Shown here: positions 10,549 to 21,406 of the stretch, one piece after another
Position numbering within the stretch: position 1 is the first letter of the stretch
Layout: every line of letters starts with the position of its first letter
Assembly (NCBI GenBank): GCA_022497155.1
Contig: MU385712.1
Coordinates: 991,765 to 1,055,764, forward strand
Length of the DNA: 64,000 bases
Reading direction: 5' to 3'
DNA from: Whalleya microplaca
Taxonomy: Eukaryota; Ascomycota; Sordariomycetes; Xylariales; Xylariaceae
Made by a program: the position numbers and the translations under genes
The notes under the pieces: model-generated
The model's input: the letters and a program-made list of their open reading frames with translations, nothing else
What the model was told of the DNA's origin: nothing
Databases searched by the model: none

Positions 10549-12533
10549 ATGTCGTACAAAATCGCCGCGCCCGATGAGTACCTTGCCATTACTGGCATGG
10601 GCGTTAAGAACGTACTCATCACTAAAGCTGCCTGGTGCGTAGTCTGACGTTGTTTCGCTTTCCTCCCTATTCGCACCTAACTTGGGAGTTTTATTGGCGC
10701 ATTTGATATATCTTTGGAATCAAGATTCTTGGGATTATATAGAAGGGATATTTACTAACTCCGGATCCTGCATAGGGTCTGGCCCTTTCAGAGATGCACG
10801 CGTTTCTCCGTTCAACCTCACGACTATGGCATGAACCTTCAAGGTAACCCAAAGGCCCCATCTCATTGGAAAGCATCCTATACTAACTTTAATGCCTAGC
10901 GATGACCAAGGAGAAACTTCAGTTCCTTCTTCCAGTAGTATTCACCATCGGACCGTAAGTGGCTTGTTTCCCGAGAGTAAGGGCTGCGAGAGAAAGGTCA
11001 CTAACAAACGACCAGAGATGTCAACGCACGGGGAGCCAATGCAAAGGGACCGAGGGTTGATCCGTCTCCTCAAGAGGGAGAAGGCGGGCACGGCTCGTCC
11101 CCGATTGCCCACGTCCATGATGAGGACAGAGGGGATGCCCTCATGAAGTACGCCATGTTACTGGCAGACTCCACCGCAAAGAACCATGGCGTTCAGCACC
11201 TCGACAACATCGTCAAAGGTATTATCGAAGGCGAGACTCGAGTTTTGGTGTCCAGCATGACCATGGAAGAGATCTTTACGGAGCGCGAAGAGTTCAAGCG
11301 CCGCATCTTCCGCAACATCCAAGGCGAACTTGACCAGTTCGGTCTTAAGATTTACAACGCCAATGTCAAGGAGCTGAAGGATGCCGAGGGGTCCACCTAC
11401 TTCCAGTCGCTTTCGCAGAAGGCCCACGAGGGCGCCACCAACCAGGCCCGTATCGACGTCGCCGACGCCCAGCTCCGTGGTAACGTGGGTGAGGCCGACA
11501 GACACGGTCAGCAGGAGAGGCAGATTGCCAAGATGTAAGCTTGTCGAATTATGAGTACATATAATAACTTTTGCTGAAACTAACAACCCATAGTAACGCT
11601 GAAACGGCAGTCCAGAAGACTGACCGTGATGTCGAGCGCGCCACAGCCGAGGCCAACCTCGCCACGCAGAAGACAGTTCTAGGCCGCGACGTCGAAATCG
11701 CCCGCATCCAAGCTACGCGCGTGATCGAATCCAAGGACGAAGACCTCAAGAAAGACGTCGAAGTGAAGCGCGCAGCAGCCGAGCTCGAGCGCCTGCGCGC
11801 AACAGACGTAGTCAAGGCCGCAATCGCGCGCGAGTCGAAGCAGCAAGCGGCGGACGCGCGGGCGTACGAGGTAGAAGCAGAAGCGAAGGCGAACCTGGAG
11901 CGGTCGATCAAGAACACGGACGCGACGGCGTACAAGACGAAGGTGGAGGCGGACACGCAGGCGGCGGCGGACTTCAACCGCACGACCAAGCACACGGACG
12001 CGGCGGCCTACAAGACGCGCACCGACGCCGACGCGTGGAGCCACGCCACCGTCGCCAACGCCGAGGCCGGCCTGCTCAAGAAGCTCAAGGAGGCCGAGGG
12101 CACCGCCGCCATGGCCGACGCCTACGCCAAGATGAGCGCCGCCTTCGGCGGGCCCCAGGGCCTGCTGCAGTACCTCATGATCGAGCGCGGCACCTACGTC
12201 GAGCTGGCCAAGGCGAACGCCGAGGCCGTCAGCGGCATGCAGCCCAAGATCAGCGTCTGGAACACGGGGGCGGAGGCTGGCTCGGGCGCGGGCGGCGCTG
12301 GTCAGGACAGTGCGGCCACGATGAGAAATGTAAGTTATCCGATACGCGATAAAGGAAAGTTAAAATGCTAACCCGAATACTAGGTTTACCAGCTACTCCC
12401 TCCCCTCATGTCGACGATCCACGACCAAACGGGGATCACGCTGCCCGAGTGGCAGTTCGGCCGGATGCCCACCACCGACGTGGCGCGGCGGGATAACGAC
12501 AGCGGTGCAGGCAAGCTCAATGGAAACAAGTAG
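10549..12533 (+). CDS. Flotillin-like SPFH/band 7 protein, 537 aa
   Basis: Predicted exons are 10549-10634, 10776-10843, 10900-10954, 11016-11534, 11594-12329 and 12384-12533, joined in frame to 537 aa. The N-terminus MSYKIAAPDEYLAITGMGVK and the block QRCTRFSVQPHDYG are typical of flotillin/reggie proteins. The SPFH domain runs to about residue 200, then an Ala/Glu/Lys-rich coiled coil (residues about 240-420), then a conserved end with PEWQFGRMPT. Flotillins lie on the cytosolic face of the plasma membrane and endosomes, form oligomeric scaffolds in ordered lipid domains and act in endocytosis and signalling. A TACTAAC branch point stands in intron 2 (10881-10887). Residues about 80-100 hold a His/Gly/Glu-rich insert. 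No defect was seen. Confidence 0.93.
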
Positions 12534-14814
12534 TAAAAGACCAAAGACTTGCATGGACCCAGCTGCGGTAAATCCCTACGGACTACCGGCTCCATAACCG
12601 TCCTGGGAGACGACGCGAGTTTCTCATTTCCTTTGTCATGCTAGAACTTAGATAGGTAGGTAGGATGCAGGGCTACTTTGTCTATTCTTGGTGTTGGTGT
12701 TGGGGGTTCAGCTTTGCGTTTGCCTGGAGAGGGCCGGAGTTGTTTTCGTGGGCTGTTGTTTGATACCCACGGTTGCTAGTCTTATCCACTCATCTCCTTA
12801 CTCTTGTCTTAAGAACTATCGTCTGGGTAGATTGATCGGGATACAATACAGTCAGTAGTACATAAGGCATCATAAAACTGATGTTGGTTTCATAAAAATA
12901 TTGTGAATTGGGTTGTTGATGTACATTGTTATACCGTTGACTTCATAGTGTCATCATTCTTAGAGATACATGTAGTTTCCCAAGCTGTCTTCCAAGTGTA
13001 GGGAAGCCACATACAATCTCATCGTACCCTTACCACTTTTTCACAGTCTGGCCATTTTCAACATCAATAGGTTCCTACAGTATTTAATTAAGTAAATACC
13101 TTCGGGCCATCAGGGGTAAAGTGACGTTATGAGGAATTTACATAGTTCTATGTACTAATATATGGTTACACAAGCATGCTGTATAATCTAGTCAATCCAT
13201 ACATTCACATACGTGATGGAATATATCGACCGCACCATTATTTAACTGTTTATCCCACTTCTCCTTTGTCTCCCTCTTCTTCTCTTCCTCGGCTTCTCTC
13301 CTTCTTTGTCGTTCAAGGGACAGACTTCGATCATCGGCGTAACATTTGCGAAAGTGGACATTCGAGTGGTAATAACAATAGATATGGACAATGGACATGT
13401 ATGCATTCGCGGATCAATATTCTCGCGCCAAGACAGATACTGAGGACAACGTTGCCCTTACAGAGCAAGATAAACGTCAAAAGATGACCGAGAATGCCGC
13501 GCAGAGAGGGGGCCACAGAGAAAGAACGAAAAAGCCGAGGCTATCATGTGGCGTAAGTATACGCGCCAGCTTACTGCCGAAAGTAACATACCGGATTGCA
13601 TATCGGGGGTACTCTGCAACCTAGTGATGTATGAAATCGTTCGCGTGCTATACAACCAGCCTTTTAACCGCTATATGTGGGAAATCGTTGATGCTACTGT
13701 TGGCTCTTTCTGCAACCCGGGCATGATCGCTGCTGCACATGCATCCAGCGCCCGATGGAATAAAGGAGGGAATATCGCAGTTCACGTCGTCAAGGAGTAA
13801 TAACTATCAAAACCCTATTATTGCAACTATTATTCTATTAGTAGAAGCTACCATAGCCACATACCGATGCCTACTCAGGTGCGATTGTAAAGGCCTCCTG
13901 GAGACGTTCCACCATAACGATAGGGGGTGGGCTCTCAAGACGGACGTGCGAGCTTAGATACTCAGAAACGTTTGTCACTTGCTGGCAAATCAGAACTTGC
14001 TTCTGTGTGAGCTTTAGGAGAAAATCTCCGTTGTATTATTAGGCAATAGGAAGATGATATGTAGGTGATGAAGTACTATTCAGGAATGATGGAGATAGGT
14101 CCCCTGGGGGTCTCCCACTAAAAATTGTACTGTAGACCCAGTGTGCTGTCGTACCTAACTGAGGCTAGACTCATAAGGCTCATATGAATAGGGATCGGAA
14201 GTGCTTAGAGAACCCGAATAATGAGCCATGATTTCGAGGGGGGTTCTATAAAATGATGAGAATATAGGCCTTTATTGATAATGTTAACATCGACGTGGTG
14301 ATACATCATCTGAGCAGCTGGGATTCTGGATACTTTACTCCCTTCAACTGAACTAACAGAAACCTCACTGTAGGTATATATTTGATACATTTTATTATTC
14401 ATATACATAAATGCATACATGCAAATACATAGCCCTTGTATATAAGTAGGTTGCAGCAAGGAGTATCTCGTCGCTACCTATAGTACTCGACTGTATGAAC
14501 TTGCCTAAAAGGGCAACTGAAGCTTTGTCCAGGTGCCCCGGCCCACGCATGGCTACATACTTACCCCACATCGCAGCTTTCGCACGTGGGGTGGGGTTTT
14601 TGTGCAATCCGATCTGCAGCTAGCAAGTATTAGGTAGGCGGTAAGGGATTTTGCCGTGTACCTTTGTATACTATTGAATTAGGCTACTATTGAAATAACA
14701 ATTCTCTATTTTTTATCATTTCGAGCTTGACAGGCTTACAACAAAATTTGTACACTGTATTCGTCGAGCATATGTAAATTCATTACTATCCTCGCTCCAG
14801 GAATAGGAGCCAAC
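12534..14814. other. Intergenic, no supported gene
   Basis: After the flotillin 3' flank I find only short open frames. The best (13391-13560 and 13546-13800) have no recognised domain and no convincing splice sites to extend them. The right end is the TRM6 promoter. Confidence 0.45.
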
Positions 14815-16775
14815 ATGCATTCGTTGGTCCAACCCAACGCCTGGGTAGTCCTCAAGCTGCCTTCTGGTAATCTTCGAGTGCTCCAGGTCACCCCGAATAC
14901 GTACGCTGTCTCTACCATCGACTGGATCGCATCGCATTCGCATGTGCTAACTGGGCCTACAGCACCATTTCCTTGGGGAAATACGGCTCATTCCCCAGCA
15001 ACCTGATCATACATCGCCCGTACCACCTCACATACGAGCTACAAGACAAGCTGCCCCACGAAAACTTCAGTCGCCTGCGCATCGTGCCGGCCTCCGAGCT
15101 CTACGCCGATATCCTCTCATCCTCCGCGCCTAGTGGCTCCTCCGAAGAAGCCACCCCCGTACCCGACGGCGAAGATGTTCCAACCGGTGTCGAGTACACA
15201 CTGGTGGACCCCGATTCCGGCGCCGTTGTCGCTACTACCGATCGCGCCGAACTCGATGCCTCGGCCCGCCAGACCTTGAGCATGGAGGAAATCGAGGCTC
15301 TGAAGAAGGACGGCACGGACGCGGGCAAGGACCTGATAGCCAAGTTGATGTTGTCGCATACGGCCATAGATCAGAAGACGCAGTATTCTTTGGCCAAGTA
15401 CAAATTGCTCAAGACGAAGAAATACATTCGGAGATTTTCCGTTCTGCCCCTGGACGTACCCCTCCTTGACCACTGGCAGCTTGAAGAGAAGGACTCTAGC
15501 AAGATCCTGGACATGAGGGAAGAGATGATAGCCTTGCTGGGATGCTGGGCTAATGTGCACTTTGGTGGCGAGGACCGCTGCGAGAATGAGGAAGCCAGTG
15601 GCGCGGACGACAAGCAGCAATGGCCTGAACAAACTCCCGGTCGGTGGCTAGTAGTAGACGACACCGGCGGTCTCTTAGTCGCAGCCATGGCGGAACGAAT
15701 GGGCATACTCTATCCACCCGAGACGACAGCCCCAGAAGAGAGCGGCCAGGAGCCAACATCGCCAAATATGCAGCGCGGAGAGGCTCCAAGCGAACCAAAA
15801 ACCGCAACAAGTGCAGATACGGAGAGCCCTCAACTCGAAAACCAAGACCCTACCACCACGCAACTCCCATTATCCCCCTCGTCCGCGAAGAAACCCCCAC
15901 AAAGCGACGCCAAACAGCGCCACGACGACCTGCACGTGCCGTACGCGCACGCGAACACGCTAACCGTGCTCCACGCGAACTCACAACCCAATCTCAGCTT
16001 CCTACGCCACTACGCCTACGACGCAACCAACCCCTCCCAAACGCCCGACCACCCGCTAGCCTCGCACCTGATGACGCTGTCCTGGCTGCAGCTCGCCTCC
16101 CCCGACCTCGACGGCGTCTACGCCTCCAAGCCCCCCGCCGTCTCCCCCGAGACCCTGCGGTCCTGGAAGGCGAACCGCCGGGGGACGTACCACCGCAAGA
16201 GGCGGCGGTGGGCGCGCACGCGGCATGTCGTCGATGCCACGCGTAGGGGCGGGTTCGCGGGGCTCGTGGTCGCGAGCGTGATGGACCCCGTGTCTGTCCT
16301 GCGCCGCTGCGTCCCGCTGCTCGCGGGCGGCGCGCCCATCGCCGTGTACGCTCCGTCGGTCGAGCCGCTTGCCGCGCTGGCGGATTGCTATAGCATTGCG
16401 CGGCGGGCGGCGTGGGTGTCGAACCCGCCTACGCTTCCCCAAACCCCTTCCCCCCAAACCACCACCACTGCCCCTCCCACCACCACGGAGGAGGGGGGGC
16501 AGAACGAGGACAAGACCGGTGATCTGGAGCACTGGGAAGGCAACGCCTCCTTCCCGCTCAACCCGTCACTAGTCCTAGGCGCGTCGGTGCAGACGAGCCG
16601 CGTGCGCCGGTGGCAGGTGCTCCCCGGCCGCACGCACCCGCTGATGACGGGCCGTGGCGGGCCCGAGGGCTACGTGTTCACGGCCTGGCGGGTCAGGCCG
16701 GCCGAGGGCCGGGTCGAGGCCCGGGGGAAGGGGAGGGCGCGGAAGAGGAAGGCTGGGGAGGTGGTTGGGGAGTAG
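14815..16775 (+). CDS. TRM6: tRNA (adenine-N1)-methyltransferase non-catalytic subunit TRM6/GCD10
   Basis: Exon 1 is 14815-14900 and exon 2 is 14963-16775, giving 632 aa. The N-terminus QPNAWVVLKLPSGNLRVLQV followed by TISLGKYGSFPSNLIIHRPY is the hallmark of Gcd10p. The stretch ALKKDGTDAGKDLIAKLMLS and the KYKLLKTKKYIRRFSVLPLD block confirm it. Trm6 binds tRNA and partners with catalytic Trm61 to make 1-methyladenosine at position 58 of tRNA, including initiator tRNA-Met, in the nucleus. The family lacks the SAM-binding residues. The middle (residues about 270-340) is a Ser/Pro/Thr-rich linker, and a second one (about 500-550) is rich in Pro, Thr and Gly. The two C-terminal Rossmann-like parts contain the VLHANSQPNLSFLRHY and GLVVASVMDPVSVLRRCVPL segments. 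Confidence 0.95.
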
Positions 16776-16782
16776 GCGGTAT

Positions 16783-16982
16783 TAAAAAAGAGAGGGGCAA
16801 GGAGAGAGGGGGAGGAGAGAGAAAGGGAGAAGGGAGAGGGGGGAGAGAGAGAGAAAAGGGGGGAAGAGAGAGGGGGGAGAGAGAGAGAAAAGGGGGGAAG
16901 AGAGAGGGGGGAGAGATAGGGGGAGGAAGAGAATGAGAATGAGAAGAGGTGTGAGGAGATTTGAGAGGAGGTTTTAGGATAA
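16783..16982 (+). repeat. Polypurine (GA/GGG) tract with short tandem duplication
   Basis: About 200 nt just after the TRM6 stop codon are almost pure purine on the plus strand. Within it a unit of about 42 bp (GAGAGAGAGAAAAGGGGGGA and following bases) is present twice, near 16841-16915. It lies between two convergent genes. Confidence 0.9.
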
Positions 16983-17049
16983 ACTCAATACCTAGATGGA
17001 ATCATGACAGGCATTCTATGGCGTTGGAGAAGCAGAGCAAAATGAAGCA

Positions 17050-17097
17050 TATCAAAGCATAGCATAGCATGGCATAGCATGGCATGGCACGGCACGA
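17050..17097 (+). repeat. Short tandem repeat of AGCAT/GGCAT units
   Basis: Pentanucleotide units (gcata, gcatg, gcacg) are repeated about nine times in the shared 3' flank of TRM6 and ARC18. Confidence 0.85.
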
Positions 17098-17366
17098 GAA
17101 TTACAATCTGTGAAGTTGTAGCCTTGGCCTTGGCATTGGCATTGGTTTTATAGTCATCTGCCTCTCTCTCTGTCTGTTCTTCGTCGTAGTATAGACTCGG
17201 GTCTTGATACCCCAACTATAGACCATTCGATGTATACCACGCACGCACTCATCGAACTGCTCTTCTTCCTCTGCGTTTCTCCCCCCCCTCTCCTCTCTTC
17301 TCCCTATAGCCACAAACATCCATCCCCACACAATAATTTCAATTATCAACATACATCTCCTTGGGA

Positions 17367-18270
17367 CTATAGCGCCTTGCCCATGAACTTCCGCTTGGTG
17401 AAGCTGAGCCACCACTTGCTGGGCTTGCCGTCGCCGCCGTCCTCGTAGACGCGGGCGAGCAGGCGCGAGGCCAGCTCCTGGCGCACCTGGGCCAGGTACT
17501 GGCGCAGCTGCTCGGCGTCCTGGCGGTCGCGGGGGGGTTCGTACATCTGGGGGACGGGGTGGGGTGGTTAGCTTTGTGTATGTAGTGTAGGACCTGGGCT
17601 ATGTATATTGTGCAGGGAGACCGCTGTCGTCTAGATGTTCTTATACTGCTTTTCCAGCCAGACAGCTCTAACCCAAACCACCCAAAGCAAGGAACAGGTA
17701 ACTTTATTCCGACACACAAAGATATCAAATCCCAACATACCTGATTCAACGGGAACCCCGGGTCCCCCGGGATACTAAAATTCAGATCGAGCGCCGTATT
17801 CAGGACCTCCTTCGTAGCCTCCCTGGCCCCATAGCTCGGGCGGATCTTCCCCAGACACTCGCTCACGAACAAGATCCCGTAGATCAGGAGGCGGTCCGCC
17901 GGGCCCTGGATCTCGAAGTTGCGGAAGAACGTGTTCGCGCGGAACAGCGCCAGCACCTCGTCCAGGATGTCGTAGGACTCCGAGTCGGCGTCGGGGGACT
18001 CGGCCGCGGGCAGAGGGGGGTTGGGCGGGGGGAGCGTGTACGCGGGACCCCGGGTCTTGGTGCGGAGGGGGAGCAGGGGCACGTTGCCGATTAGACGGGG
18101 GATGTTGGGGTCGGTGTTGAACATTGAGTTGTAGGCCTGGTGGTGGTGTTAGTGGCGGTGGTGTTAGTTGGGAGCTAGTTGCCTGGTGGTCATGTGGTAG
18201 AGGTATGACTTGGAGGTTGGTTGGGGGCAATTGGTGGTGTTGGATGGATGAGAGGGTTGCTTACTGGCAT
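17367..18270 (-). CDS. ARC18: Arp2/3 complex subunit ARPC3 (p21-Arc)
   Basis: Predicted exons are 18270-18265 (only ATG CCA), 18136-17741 and 17546-17367, giving 193 aa. The protein reads MPAYNSMFNTDPNIPRLIGN at the start, LALFRANTFFRNFEIQGPAD in the middle and WWLSFTKRKFMGKAL at the end, which is diagnostic of p21-Arc. It is a structural subunit of the seven-protein Arp2/3 complex that nucleates branched actin at endocytic patches. Residues about 40-58 form a Pro/Ala/Ser-rich insertion of the sort seen in filamentous fungi. The 6-nt first coding exon is unusual, but it supplies the conserved MPAY start and has a good GTAAGC donor. Confidence 0.95.
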
Positions 18271-19429
18271 CGTGGCGAGGGCTCACCGATGGGAGTCGGT
18301 GGTGCTCGACAATGGTGCTGTGTTGGGTAGGTAGATAGGTAGTTCGTGATACTGGCTGGAGGTGAAGCTCTGATGCTCTATCGAATTAATTGTAGAGGGG
18401 CTCCTATTGGTACATACAGTACAGGATGTAAGGCCTGAGACAGTGCTGAGGCTGAGCTCTCCAACCTAGAAATTGTTTAGGTAAGGAGGAACGTCACTTC
18501 GGCGGAAGTCCGGCATAACTCTTAGGTACTGTATCGAAGCGTGTATCGAGGTATTCTTGGCCCATGCGTTGGTGCCTTCCCAGGATTGCACGATGACGAG
18601 GCGCTAGTCCAGTTCCGGCTAGCGAATGACTCGCATGTCGGAAGGGCGTGCCTGCTGCTGATCTCGATGTAGCCCAGTTGTCGTGTCCCTCATTGGCCGA
18701 ACCTAGATGTGGCGCCGTGGCAGCGTGGCTCGTATCAACAGTCAGCTTACCGATCCGTACCAAGGTAGTGCGTATGTACTCACAGTAGTACATACAATGT
18801 GCCATGTGGTACGTAGGCTGCCTAACAGGATGGTGGATGGACGGATCCATTTAAACATAAAGGTCAGGTGAACGCGCGACAGTCTGGTGCGCCCACGTTT
18901 TTGGTTTTTGGTTGTTTGCGCCTGCAGCCCCTCCACGTCGCGTCCGGCGTCCGGCTATGTATTTATTGCATTCCCAGTTATTTATTCCTGGGTCCCGTTT
19001 CCCACCACTCGACGCCGTCATATTGCCGCCGACCTGGTCCAACCAACCGTCTCACCGCCGTCGCATCCTACTTAAACCCAAGGTCCCTTGTTTCATTTCA
19101 AGGTTCGATTTGCATTCTAGGCGGCCCAAAGTCCTATATACTTTTATTTTGCATTTTTGAGCATTTTTGAGCTCTTGAACCTGAAGTCGGTTACCTAGAC
19201 ACTCCGCGTGTCGCATCGGCGTCGCATCGTGCTGCTCTGCTCAACAGCAATTTGCAGCAGACACATACATACGCCGTGTCCCCTCCTATATACACAGTCG
19301 TCACCCCAGTTTCGATCACTTAGTAAGTTGCACTGCCATATTTGAATTTAAATTCCTTACAATGTCATTACATGCTAACAAATCTCCTCTCTTCTAGCTC
19401 TTCCCACTGTGCGCAATATAGTCGCGTCC
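18271..19429. other. Intergenic/leader region
   Basis: This holds the divergent promoters of ARC18 and of the gene starting at 19430. A plausible 5'-leader intron runs from a gtaagt at about 19324 to cttctag ending at 19397. No coding exon was recognised. Confidence 0.45.
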
Positions 19430-20782
19430 ATGTCGTTCATAAGGAGCGACGGGAGTAGTATACCCAGGATGGAGACGAAGCGGGAGACTAGGCGGGAGAC
19501 CAGACCGGAGACCAGACCGGAGACCAGGCGCCAAGCTACGCGCCAGACTAAGCACCTGAGGACGCGCCACATACCCAAGACGCCCGAGATTGGCTCTCTC
19601 TACGATATCCTTCACGATCATTCCGGTACATCGCTCTTCGTCTTACCCATCTGCTGGACCGACATCCACACCCGATTACTCGGCTGCCAGTTCGTACAGC
19701 TACCTGCTCAGACAATCCCAGTTCCACCAGCAGCATCTTCACCCCGGAAATCCCCACAACAGCCAACTCCGAGCATTATCGTGAACATCGGCCGGGATCT
19801 TGACACCCTCATGAACGGACGCAAGCCTGTCGGTAGAAAGAATCAGGCGTTACAAGGCATCCTGTCGACACTATTCCCAAATCAATTGACCAGGACGAAG
19901 CCCTGCCCAGAGTTGGGTATCCGCTTCGGGAGTCGATTTTATCGGAGAGCCGCCCGTTGCCATATCATCTGGAAGCACCCCGACACCACCGCCCAATCAT
20001 TCGATTCAGCTACTACCTGGACCTCGAGCCGCTCAACCAGCCAGCTACTGGCTTCGATGACGGTCAATGTATCAAACGATGCTCCAATGCTAGCCTACGT
20101 GGGCCGCCGCCACCTCCACGATATCCGGAGGACCTGTTTCCGGGTCGTATCCGCGCCCAACGACTCGTACAACGGCCCCGTGCACCGGCTGCAGATCCGC
20201 CGCTCCAAGAAGCTCATCCCGGACGACCCGAACGAGGACCCGTACCTGATCGCCATCATGATCGGCATGGCGCAGCAGGCGGTGTACGGCGACATCGAGC
20301 GGGGCACCGGCTTCGAGCCGCGCGACGTGCAGGTCCGCGTGATGACGATCTCCGACGAGGAGGACTCGCGCGCCCACGCCTTCGTCGTCTACACGGCGAC
20401 GGTGCCCGCGGCCTTCCTGCGCATGTTCCACGAGCCCGACAAGGCGCCCCGCGGCGACGCGCGCATCAGGATCACGCACGTGGCGGTGCCCGTGTGGCCC
20501 GTCCTCGGGCTCAAGGAGCGGCTGGGCCACGTCCTCGGCAAGGACGTCGTCGGCGTCGAGTTCGACGGCGCCAAGATGGACACCTTCGAGGACGGGAAGC
20601 AGCTGTCGTCCCTCAGCAGGGAGTCGACGCCGTCGCCCAAGCGCCGCAGGGAGGCCCTCTCGGAGGTTTTTAACGCCAGCTTCTCTGAGGACCGCGACGG
20701 TGACTGCCAGGCGGGGAACGGGGTCCTGGGGGGAATGAAGAGGCGATGCTTAGAGGAAGGTAGGGTTGGCGTCGTCCGATGA
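19430..20782 (+). CDS. Unknown fungal protein, 450 aa, possible compensated frameshift
   Basis: This is one open frame from an ATG at 19430. I do not recognise a named domain. The best-conserved-looking parts are MTVNVSNDAPMLAYVGRRHL and DPYLIAIMIGMAQQAVY, both in the C-terminal half, which suggests an alpha/beta domain of a fungus-specific family. The N-terminus has four ETR[RP] repeats encoded by a 12-bp tandem repeat. The C-terminal tail is Ser/Arg-rich with SPKRRRE, a possible nuclear signal. Between about 19940 and 20050 the neighbouring frame reads PIIRFSYYLDLEPL, which looks far more protein-like than the continuing frame. Two opposite single-base shifts may enclose this segment. Confidence 0.75.
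   Translation: MSFIRSDGSSIPRMETKRETRRETRPETRPETRRQATRQTKHLRTRHIPKTPEIGSLYDILHDHSGTSLFVLPICWTDIHTRLLGCQFVQLPAQTIPVPPAASSPRKSPQQPTPSIIVNIGRDLDTLMNGRKPVGRKNQALQGILSTLFPNQLTRTKPCPELGIRFGSRFYRRAARCHIIWKHPDTTAQSFDSATTWTSSRSTSQLLASMTVNVSNDAPMLAYVGRRHLHDIRRTCFRVVSAPNDSYNGPVHRLQIRRSKKLIPDDPNEDPYLIAIMIGMAQQAVYGDIERGTGFEPRDVQVRVMTISDEEDSRAHAFVVYTATVPAAFLRMFHEPDKAPRGDARIRITHVAVPVWPVLGLKERLGHVLGKDVVGVEFDGAKMDTFEDGKQLSSLSRESTPSPKRRREALSEVFNASFSEDRDGDCQAGNGVLGGMKRRCLEEGRVGVVR
19471..19530 (+). repeat. 12-bp coding tandem repeat (ETRx)
   Basis: The unit GGAGACCAGACC, with variants, occurs about four times in a row and encodes Glu-Thr-Arg-Arg/Pro repeats at the N-terminus of the host protein. Confidence 0.85.
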
Positions 20783-20824
20783 CACACACATATCATATCC
20801 TATTCATCAAAGTTGGAGAAAAGT

Positions 20825-21406
20825 TCAAAGAAAAATATGAAATACTAAAATGTGGTAACAGGAATGGTGGAAGAAAAAGATGAAGAAGCAAAAGAAAAGA
20901 AGCATCACCCCGTGCAGGTGTACTCGCCGCAAAAAGACTCGTGGTTTCAAGAGGATGGGGTTGAGGAAGAGGACGGTGGCTCCGATGACGCAGAACTTGA
21001 CGGCTAGGAGTCGGGAGACGAGTTGACCACGGAAGGCGTGGGCTGGCTTCGGAAGCTTTGACGGTTGTGCGTGTGTGAGTGATGTGGTTTGCTGTTTTGT
21101 AGTTCTACTGATGGATGGATGGCTTGGGGTTACGACGGTCACGACGATGATAACGAAGGATGCGATATTCACTGAAACCCAGGCAGCAAGCATAACATCA
21201 ATGCATGCGTGAGCTTTCGGTTTGGTTCGGCTCGATGATGAGAGATCATACAGACATAGATACGGTACATACCCCTGTTGCGACGGCATTTTTTGCGATG
21301 GATTCATTCTGGCGTCCGAAACGAAAGGCGGGAGGGGGGACTGCATAATTCGCTTCTTGTGCATAAAACTTTCACTGCTGCGCTTTGCTCGAGGGATAAA
21401 AGGCAT
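20825..21406 (-). CDS. Possible small membrane protein, doubtful
   Basis: This is an open frame of 193 codons in an otherwise empty stretch. It contains two hydrophobic segments that could span a membrane (MLAAWVSVNIASFVIIVVTV, and CVIGATVLFLNPILL in a basic context) and a Phe/His-rich end. The first 60 codons look like leader or intron sequence: a GTATGT donor follows ATGCCGTCGCAACAGG. The real gene, if any, may be shorter and spliced. No family was recognised. Confidence 0.25.
   Translation of the reverse strand: MPFIPRAKRSSESFMHKKRIMQSPLPPFVSDARMNPSQKMPSQQGYVPYLCLYDLSSSSRTKPKAHACIDVMLAAWVSVNIASFVIIVVTVVTPSHPSISRTTKQQTTSLTHAQPSKLPKPAHAFRGQLVSRLLAVKFCVIGATVLFLNPILLKPRVFLRRVHLHGVMLLFFCFFIFFFHHSCYHILVFHIFL

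Noticed and set aside
13391..13800. Two overlapping small frames that could form a gene
   Set aside because: No domain, no convincing splice junction (the only donor-acceptor pair would give an intron of about 31 nt) and no clear conserved look.
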